64,000 nt of DNA, from NCBI GenBank assembly GCA_016715895.1, contig JADJXH010000003.1, positions 806,001-870,000 on the forward strand, in the 5' to 3' direction. The notes beneath the pieces are model-generated. The model saw only the letters and a program-made list of their open reading frames with translations. It made no database searches and was not told the DNA's origin. Shown one piece after another: positions 58,732 to 64,000 of this stretch (positions are counted from its first letter, which is position 1; each line of letters begins with the position of its first letter). Both the position numbers and the translations under genes were made by a program. This stretch comes from Flavobacteriales bacterium (GTDB lineage Bacteria; Bacteroidota; Bacteroidia; Flavobacteriales_F; PHOS-HE28).

Positions 58732-59714
58732 CCCAGTTCGAGCATGCGGCGCAAGGCGCGGTGTGCGCGCAGGCGGACCTCCTCATCGAGCAGGATCTCC
58801 GGGGTCTCATGGAGCAGGGCGTCACGCATCTTCCGCAGTGTGTTCAGCTTCATGTAGGGGCACTCGCTGCACGCGCATTCATTGTCGGCGAAGGAGGGCG
58901 CCGGGATGAGCGTCTTGTCCGGGACGGCCGCGCGCATGTTGTAGAGGATGCCCGCTTCCGTGGCCACGATGAAGCTGGTGCCCGGGTCGTGCTTCACGAG
59001 ATCGAGCAGCGAACTGGTACTGCCCACATGGTCGGCCTCGGCCAGGATGTGCGCAGGACATTCGGGGTGAGCGATCAGCTTCGCCTCCGGATGAGCGCCC
59101 ATCAGCAGTTTCAGCTTGTCGATGCTGATGTTCACGTGCACCTCGCAGGTGCCATCCCACAGCAGCATGTGGCGACCGGTCACGCGTTGCACATAGGCCC
59201 CGAGGTGTTTGTCCGGTGCGAAGAGGATGGGTCTGTCCTCGGGGATGCTGTTCACCACGCGCACCGCGTTGCTGCTGGTGCAGATGATGTCGCTCATCGC
59301 CTTCACCTCAGCGGAGCAATTGATGTAGCTCACCACCACGTGATCGGGGTGGGCTGCAACGAACGCGCGGAACTTGTGCGCCGGGGCTGAGTCCGCCAGT
59401 GAACAGCCGGCCGCCAGGTCGGGCAGCAGCACCTTGCGCTGCGGGTTGAGGATCTTGGCCGTTTCGGCCATGAAGTGTACGCCGCAGAAGAGGATCACCG
59501 GTGCGTCCGTGCGCTCGGCCGCCTGGGCAAGCGCAAGGCTGTCGCCGATGTGGTCGGCCAGCTCCTGCACCTCACCGGTCTGGTAGTAGTGGGCCAGCAC
59601 CACGACGCCCTTGTCCTTCTTCAAGCGCCGGATCTCGTGGATCAAGGCCTCGGGATGGTCCTCCTGTCCACCCGCCGAAGCTGGTTGCCGGTGAAGCGCG
59701 ACCGGGGTGTTCAT
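58728..59714 (-). CDS. nadA: Quinolinate synthase
   Basis: A 328-aa enzyme joining iminoaspartate with dihydroxyacetone phosphate. Motifs: VVLAHYYQTGEVQELADHIGDSLALA, CGVHFMAETAKIL (first cluster Cys), INCSAEVKAMSD and ECACSECPYMKLNTL near the C-terminus. Three cysteines bind the 4Fe-4S cluster, which is oxygen- and NO-sensitive. The start at 59714 leaves three bases to the operator at 59718-59733 and seven to the -7-like CATATTTG (59729-59722), so the mRNA is probably leaderless. It is first in the nadA-nadB operon. Confidence 0.93.
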   Translation of the reverse strand: MNTPVALHRQPASAGGQEDHPEALIHEIRRLKKDKGVVVLAHYYQTGEVQELADHIGDSLALAQAAERTDAPVILFCGVHFMAETAKILNPQRKVLLPDLAAGCSLADSAPAHKFRAFVAAHPDHVVVSYINCSAEVKAMSDIICTSSNAVRVVNSIPEDRPILFAPDKHLGAYVQRVTGRHMLLWDGTCEVHVNISIDKLKLLMGAHPEAKLIAHPECPAHILAEADHVGSTSSLLDLVKHDPGTSFIVATEAGILYNMRAAVPDKTLIPAPSFADNECACSECPYMKLNTLRKMRDALLHETPEILLDEEVRLRAHRALRRMLELG

Positions 59715-59717
59715 TTC

Positions 59718-59733
59718 CGGACAAATATGTCCG
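59718..59733. promoter_or_regulatory. GGACA-N4-TGTCC operator at nadA
   Basis: CGGACA-AATA-TGTCCG, perfect arms. It contains the -7-like element CATATTTG (minus strand, 59729-59722) and ends three bases before the nadA ATG. Confidence 0.65.
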
Positions 59734-59751
59734 TTCCTCGTTGTCAGGAAC

Positions 59752-59765
59752 ATGACGGACGACAG
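59752..59765. promoter_or_regulatory. Degenerate Crp/Fnr-type site at nadA
   Basis: ATGAC-GGAC-GACAG. One half is intact and the other has one mismatch in its core (GACA for RTCA). The centre (59758.5) is 29.5 bp from the -7-like element, exactly as at the better sites. Confidence 0.4.
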
Positions 59766-59776
59766 GTAGGCGGGGC

Positions 59777-62404
59777 CTACCCGCACTTCGTACCGCCGCA
59801 GCTTCGGCACTTGAGGCAGCCCTCCTCGTAGTAGAGCCCTTCGGCATCGCCGCATTCCTGGCACTTCCGGCCCCGGGCCTCGGTGCCGTCGGGGATGTAG
59901 CGCGCGAGGGCGCGCACCACGCCGTTCTTCCAGGTGTTGAGGGTGGCGTCGTAGAGATGCAGGTTGGCCACCACGTCCACCACCTGGGGCACGGGCATGC
60001 CCTGGCGCAGCATGCTGCTGATGAGGATGGCGTAGTTCCAGAACTCGGGGTTGAAGGTGCGGCTGAGGCCCTGCACGGTGACGCGGTAACCCTCGTCGTC
60101 GGCGTACTCCAGGTCGTAGCGGTTCTTGCCGAGCTTCTCATCGCGCCGCTTCACCACCCAGCCCTTGGCGACCCACCTGGGCAGCTCGAATCCGCCGTTG
60201 GCCATGCCGGTGAAGATCTCGTAGGGCTTGCCGTCCAGCAGGCCCACCACGGCCAGCCAGGGCTCGGTCTCGTTGTGGAACCGCAGCACGTCGGCCTCCA
60301 AGGTCTCGGGGCGCGGTGTGTGGTGGGAGGTCGGGTCGCCCCCCTGGGTCGACGCTGCGGCGTCCTTGGTCTCCGAGGTGGATACCAGCACGCCGCTGCG
60401 GCTGCCGTCGCGGTACACGGTGATGCCCTTCAGCCCGTGGTGCCAGGCCTCCAGGTAGATGCCGCCCACCTCGTCCACCGTGGCGGTGCCGGGCAGGTTG
60501 ATGGTGCTGCTGATGCTGTGGGTGGTGTACTTCTGCACCACGGCCTGCATGCGGATGCGCTTGTGCCAGTCGATGTCGTTGGCGGTGGCACCGGCGTAGG
60601 GGCTTTCGGCGGGATCGCTCTTGGCGGTGGCCTGCATCCAGTCCAGCACGCGGGGATGGTGCACGGTGAATTCCTCCCACTGGTCGCCCAGGTCGTCGGT
60701 GAAGGTGACCTTGGCGTTGGGGTCACCGGGCACCACCTTGCGGCGGCGCGTGTAGCCGAGCATGTACACGGGCTCGATGCCGCTGCTGGTGCGCGTGAGC
60801 AGGCTGAGGGTGCCGGTGGGCGCCACGGTGCTGAGGCTGATGTTGCGGCGGCCGTGGCGCATCATGCGGTCGTGCACATCGGGCAGCTCGCGCTCCATCA
60901 TGGCGGTGAATTCGCTCGTGCGTTCCACGGCGGGCGCGAAACCGGCGAAGGCGCCGCGCTCGATGGCCATGTCGATGCTGCTGTCGAACTCCGCGCGGCA
61001 CTTCGTCCTCAGGATGTCCTCGGCGGCGGTGATGGCGGCGTCACTGTCATACTTCAGGTTGAGGCCGGCGAGGGCATCGGCGAGGCCTGTGAAGCCCAGG
61101 CCCGTGCGGCGGCCCTTCCGCCCGGTGTCGCGCAGCAGCTCCCAGGTCTCCCGTTCGGTGCGCTTCAGTTCGTCGGGCTCGGGGTCGGCGTTCACCTTGG
61201 CCAGGATGCGGTCCACGGCCTCCAGTTCCAGGTCCACCAGGTCGTCCATGAGGCGCTGCGCCTCATAGGTGACGGCCGCGAAACGTTCGTGATCGAACCA
61301 GGCCTTGGGCGTGAAGGGTTCGTTGACGAAGCTGTAGAGGTTGATGGCGATGAGGCGGCAGCTGTCCCCGCCCTGCATGGCGATCTCGCTGCAGGGGTTG
61401 GTGCTCTCGTTGCGGAAGCCGGGATACACGCTGCTTGTGCTGTACCGGTGCTGGCGGTCCCAGAAGATCACGCCTGGCTCGGCGGTGGCATGGGCGCAGG
61501 AGATGAGCGTGATCCACAGCTCGCGCGCCTTCACCACCTTGGTCACCACCGGCTTCCTGCCGCCCGCCTCCGCACCAGGCTTCGGCAGGGCGCTGTCGAT
61601 AGGCCAGCGCAGGGTGAAGTCGGCATCGGCCTCCACGGCCTTGAGGAACTCGTCGCTCACGCGCACGCTCACGTTCGCACCGGTCACCTTCGCGAGGTCC
61701 TGCTTGATGGTGATGAACTGCTCGATGTCCGGATGCGCGATGTCCATGGTGAGCATCAGTGCGCCCCTCCTGCCCTTCTGGGCCACTTCGCGCGTGGTGT
61801 TGCTGAAGCGCTCCATGAAGCTGACGGCGCCGGTGCTCGTGCGGGCCGCGTTGCTCACGGGCGCACCGGCCGGACGCAGCGTGCTGAGGTCGAAGCCCAC
61901 GCCGCAGCGGCGCTTGAAGAGCTGGGCGAGCTGTTGGTCGTTATGGAAGATGCCTCCGTAACTGTCCAGCGGCGAGGGGATCACCACGCAGTTGCTCAGC
62001 GAGGCCAGGCGGTAGGGGTCGCCCAGCGAGGCCATCACGCTGCCCTGCGGCACCACGTCGCGGAAACCGTCGAAGAGCTGGAAGATGCGCTCCTCGTCCA
62101 ACGCCGCGCGCTCCTTGCCGTAGGCGGAGAGCAGGGCGCGCTTCTCGGCCGGAACCTGCGCGTACCGTGCCTCGATGCGTGCGAATTCACGGGCCATCCG
62201 CCGGTGCATGTCGGTCGGCGAGGCTTCCACCAGGTGTCCTTCGGCGTCGCGCAGGGCGTACTTGTTCATCCATGTGGTGGCCGCGAGCTCATCACCTCTG
62301 AAATAGGCACGTGCGCGCGTCAGCACCTCCTCGGCGGTGTAGGGTCCGGTCTGATCGGGAAGGGTCACGGCGGGGGGGGACAAGGTGGCGGTGATCGATG
62401 GCAT
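59777..62404 (-). CDS. nrdJ: Adenosylcobalamin-dependent (class II) ribonucleoside-diphosphate reductase
   Basis: An 875-aa enzyme making deoxyribonucleotides without needing oxygen or a di-iron subunit. Features: SNCVVIPSPLDSYGGI, RCGVGFDLSTLRP, GRRGALMLTMDIAHPDI, the NESTNPCSEIAMQ active-site Cys/Glu region and NISLSTVAPTGTLSLL. The C-terminal tail carries a zinc-ribbon-like CQECGDAEGLYYEEGCLKC set. No cobalamin riboswitch is visible upstream. The start at 62404 (MPSITATL) is preferred over 62428. A Crp/Fnr-type site lies 53 bp upstream. Confidence 0.93.
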   Translation of the reverse strand: MPSITATLSPPAVTLPDQTGPYTAEEVLTRARAYFRGDELAATTWMNKYALRDAEGHLVEASPTDMHRRMAREFARIEARYAQVPAEKRALLSAYGKERAALDEERIFQLFDGFRDVVPQGSVMASLGDPYRLASLSNCVVIPSPLDSYGGIFHNDQQLAQLFKRRCGVGFDLSTLRPAGAPVSNAARTSTGAVSFMERFSNTTREVAQKGRRGALMLTMDIAHPDIEQFITIKQDLAKVTGANVSVRVSDEFLKAVEADADFTLRWPIDSALPKPGAEAGGRKPVVTKVVKARELWITLISCAHATAEPGVIFWDRQHRYSTSSVYPGFRNESTNPCSEIAMQGGDSCRLIAINLYSFVNEPFTPKAWFDHERFAAVTYEAQRLMDDLVDLELEAVDRILAKVNADPEPDELKRTERETWELLRDTGRKGRRTGLGFTGLADALAGLNLKYDSDAAITAAEDILRTKCRAEFDSSIDMAIERGAFAGFAPAVERTSEFTAMMERELPDVHDRMMRHGRRNISLSTVAPTGTLSLLTRTSSGIEPVYMLGYTRRRKVVPGDPNAKVTFTDDLGDQWEEFTVHHPRVLDWMQATAKSDPAESPYAGATANDIDWHKRIRMQAVVQKYTTHSISSTINLPGTATVDEVGGIYLEAWHHGLKGITVYRDGSRSGVLVSTSETKDAAASTQGGDPTSHHTPRPETLEADVLRFHNETEPWLAVVGLLDGKPYEIFTGMANGGFELPRWVAKGWVVKRRDEKLGKNRYDLEYADDEGYRVTVQGLSRTFNPEFWNYAILISSMLRQGMPVPQVVDVVANLHLYDATLNTWKNGVVRALARYIPDGTEARGRKCQECGDAEGLYYEEGCLKCRSCGGTKCG

Positions 62405-62456
62405 GGAGCGGTGGGATGAGGGCGGCAAAACTCACGGCGGTGGCGTGCCTCCGGAC

Positions 62457-62468
62457 TGATGCGCATCA
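62457..62468. promoter_or_regulatory. Crp/Fnr-type site before nrdJ
   Basis: CTGAT-GCGC-ATCAT in context, core TGAT-N4-ATCA. The centre (62462.5) is 29.5 bp from the -7-like element GAGTTTTG (62433-62426), which is 21 bases before the nrdJ ATG. Confidence 0.6.
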
Positions 62469-62544
62469 TCCACGAACGATCGATCTTCAACACGGTTGTG
62501 AACGATCCAAGGTAAGGCCGAACGGCGGGCCATGAACGACATGA

Positions 62545-62561
62545 GCGCCCTTGCGGGGCGC
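62545..62561 (-). terminator. Weak hairpin after the fasciclin gene
   Basis: GCGCCC and GGGCGC form a 6-bp stem around a five-base loop. It lies about 50 bp downstream of the fasciclin gene stop on the minus strand. There is no T-tract. Confidence 0.35.
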
Positions 62562-62611
62562 CCATGCCGACTTTCACCAACACACCTGCGCGAGGTGGCG
62601 CTGATGCTCGC

Positions 62612-63175
62612 TCAACCGGGGAGCAGCACCTTGTCGATCACGTGGATGATGCCGTTGCTCGTGGGCACACTGGCCACCACGGTGGCATCATTGATCATGA
62701 GCTTGCCGTCCTTGTTGGAGATCGTGGCGTTCTTGAGGTTCACCATGTTCAACACCTTGCCGTCAGTGAGCTGCTCGGCCTTCAGGACGCCCACCCACAC
62801 GTGGTACTCCAGGATGTTCTGCAGGTCGGCCTTCTTCTCGGGCTTCAACAGGCCCTCGACCGTTCCGGCGGGAAGCGCGTCGAACGCGGCGTTCACCGGA
62901 GCGAAGACGGTGAACGGACCGGCGTTGCTCAGCACGTCCACATACTCGGCGGCCTTCACCGCCGCCACAAGGGTGCTGTGGTCCTTGGAACCGACCGCAA
63001 CGGCCACGATGTTCTTCTGGGATTGCTCATCCACGACGGTGGACTGCCCACCTCCAGGGGCTGCCGTTGTGCTCGTGGTGGGGGTACCTGATCCAGCGGT
63101 CGATCCGCCGCAGGCGGTGATCAACGAAGTGGCCATGAAGGCCATCACGGTGTGGGACAGAAGGGAGCGGGTCAT
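62612..63175 (-). CDS. Fasciclin domain lipoprotein
   Basis: A 187-aa exported protein with a lipobox (ATSLITACGG, cysteine about residue 22), a Ser/Thr-rich linker and one FAS1 domain. The FAS1 signatures are AGPFTVFAPVNAAFDALP, LQNILEYHVWVGV and the C-terminal NGIIHVIDKVLLP. FAS1 lipoproteins near nos genes in Bacteroidota may help the periplasmic N2O reductase system, but their role is unproven. The start at 63175 is fixed by the signal peptide. It has a GGACA operator and a degenerate Crp/Fnr-type site upstream and follows nosY. Confidence 0.85.
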   Translation of the reverse strand: MTRSLLSHTVMAFMATSLITACGGSTAGSGTPTTSTTAAPGGGQSTVVDEQSQKNIVAVAVGSKDHSTLVAAVKAAEYVDVLSNAGPFTVFAPVNAAFDALPAGTVEGLLKPEKKADLQNILEYHVWVGVLKAEQLTDGKVLNMVNLKNATISNKDGKLMINDATVVASVPTSNGIIHVIDKVLLPG

Positions 63176-63192
63176 GGTCCTGGTTTTGGTGT

Positions 63193-63208
63193 CGGACAAA
63201 CTTGTCCT
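63193..63208. promoter_or_regulatory. GGACA-N4-TGTCC operator before the fasciclin gene
   Basis: CGGACA-AACT-TGTCCT, one outer mismatch. It contains the minus-strand -7-like element CAAGTTTG (63204-63197), which ends 21 bases before the ATG at 63175. Confidence 0.6.
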
Positions 63209-63227
63209 TTTCGGGCCGCATGGGAAC

Positions 63228-63239
63228 TGATGGAAGTCC
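63228..63239. promoter_or_regulatory. Degenerate Crp/Fnr-type site before the fasciclin gene
   Basis: TGAT-GGAA-GTCC, one base off TGAT-N4-RTCA. The centre (63233.5) is 29.5 bp from the -7-like element at 63204-63197. Confidence 0.42.
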
Positions 63240-63275
63240 GGGATCGGTCTGATCCTCGTCATCCGGTCGGGCGGA

Positions 63276-64000
63276 TCACAGGTCCTTGCGGCGGAAGACG
63301 CGGAAGGCCGCGAGCGTGGGCCAGGCGATCCAGAGCACCATGAGGGAGAGGGCCAGGGCGATGCCGGGCCCGGAGCCCAGAAGGTCCTTGTAGACCGCAC
63401 CGCTGTAGCCCAGCATGGCGGCCAGGTCCACCTGGATGGTGACGGCGATGCGTGCCAGGTCGATGGGGTTCAAGGCCGCCACGGGAAGCACGAACGGCTC
63501 GATGGGGCGGTCGCTGAAGGCGAAGAGGAGGGCCATGAGCAGGGCGTCGTACACCAGCACCAGGCACGCCCAGGTGGCCAGGGCCACGCCCACCCCGCGC
63601 GCCTTGTCACGGTTCACCAGGGCCACGAGCGTGCCCAGTGCCATGAACACCCAGGCGAGCAGCACGGCGGAGGCCAGCAGCACCATGGCGGTGGCCCCGG
63701 CCGCATGTGCGGTGAGCGGCAGGCCGAGCCCGAAAAGCAAGGCCACCAGGAAGGCCAGGCCCAGCGCCGCCATGCGTCCGCCCAGGATCGCCCCGCGCCC
63801 GATGGGTTGTACGGCCAGCAATTGGGTGAACTCCTGCGTCCCGTAGGTATAGACCACCGTGAACACCAGGCTCACCAACGGGATCAGGGCCAGCATCACC
63901 TGCACCAGGCTCAGCAACGCCTTCACGGCATCGGCCTCCACCAGGAACAGCCCTTCGGCCACCACGAAGAGCAGGGCAGCGAAGGCCAGCACGGAGCGGT
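63276..64000 (-). CDS. nosY: NosY-type ABC transporter permease (5' end outside window)
   Basis: The visible 241 residues are the C-terminal part of an ABC-2 type permease with about five to six membrane helices. The end (AALNPIDLARIAVTIQVDLAAMLG followed by GYSGAVYKD) is typical of NosY, which with NosD and NosF supplies sulfur or copper-site assembly for N2O reductase. The frame runs off the right edge, so the start is not seen. The rest of the nos cluster (nosZ, nosL, nosD, nosF) is expected beyond the window. The fasciclin gene follows downstream. Confidence 0.8.
   Translation of the reverse strand, partial: RSVLAFAALLFVVAEGLFLVEADAVKALLSLVQVMLALIPLVSLVFTVVYTYGTQEFTQLLAVQPIGRGAILGGRMAALGLAFLVALLFGLGLPLTAHAAGATAMVLLASAVLLAWVFMALGTLVALVNRDKARGVGVALATWACLVLVYDALLMALLFAFSDRPIEPFVLPVAALNPIDLARIAVTIQVDLAAMLGYSGAVYKDLLGSGPGIALALSLMVLWIAWPTLAAFRVFRRKDL

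Noticed and set aside
62405..62611. Cobalamin riboswitch before nrdJ
   Set aside because: No B12-box-like sequence or suitable stem set is seen; the region has only the Crp/Fnr-type site, -7 element and a weak hairpin.
1..64000. tRNA, rRNA genes and CRISPR arrays
   Set aside because: I found no cloverleaf-like sequence, rRNA segment or regularly spaced repeat array by eye; a dedicated scan was not possible.

Overview
This window looks like a GC-rich member of the Bacteroidota. Two secreted proteins end in type IX secretion (T9SS) sorting domains. Promoters carry the Bacteroidota -7 element (TAnnTTTG or TAnnTTCG) rather than an E. coli -10 box. DUF5777, HTTM and MbnP-type proteins are also present. 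The high GC content suggests one of the GC-rich, Flavobacteriales-like lineages of wastewater and freshwater, but that placement is inference.

Layout. 1-7 kb: housekeeping genes (SpmA/B-like protein, SET methyltransferase, LolA-like carrier, HTTM protein, OsmC/CDGSH/NAT operon, DedA, AroE). 7-19.9 kb: respiratory and secreted redox region with an Rrf2 regulator, a divergent NorC-NorB pair, a T9SS multicopper oxidase, a five-gene minus-strand operon (lysyl-oxidase-like protein, polyferredoxin-TPR fusion, cytochrome c, DUF5777 barrel, cytochrome lipoprotein), MbnP-MbnH and a Crp/Fnr regulator. 20.2-28.9 kb: TetR-RND efflux island lying between a decayed and an intact tryptophanase copy. 30.4-39 kb: second Rrf2 regulator, cbb3-type oxidase operon with a truncated haemoglobin, RIC/ScdA and hemerythrin, and a two-component system. 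39-44 kb: glutamate dehydrogenase and proton-translocating transhydrogenase. 44-50 kb: second RND efflux operon. 50-64 kb: MarR-type regulator with a cysteine tail, thioredoxin-like protein, tyrosine phenol-lyase plus an unknown 606-aa protein, a nitric oxide dismutase (Nod) candidate, NadB/NadA, B12-dependent ribonucleotide reductase, a fasciclin lipoprotein and NosY, where a nos (N2O reductase) cluster leaves the window.

Main result 1. The qNOR-like gene at 54833-57211 shows the three substitutions that separate NO dismutase from quinol NO reductase: an Asn in place of one FeB histidine, a Gln in place of the active-site Glu, and loss of the quinol-binding His/Glu motif.

Main result 2. Genes of NO, N2O and low-oxygen metabolism appear to share promoter architecture. 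A Crp/Fnr-type palindrome (TGAY-N4-RTCA) is centred 29.5-30.5 bp upstream of the -7 element, the position of a class II activator near -42, at norC, the lysyl-oxidase-like operon, mbnP, tnaA, scdA, the 606-aa/TPL operon and nrdJ, with degenerate versions at nadA and the fasciclin gene. A second palindrome, GGACA-N4-TGTCC, overlaps or adjoins the -7 element at several of these promoters and at fixN, and may be the operator of one of the two Rrf2 regulators. All of this was read by eye; no search or alignment was run.
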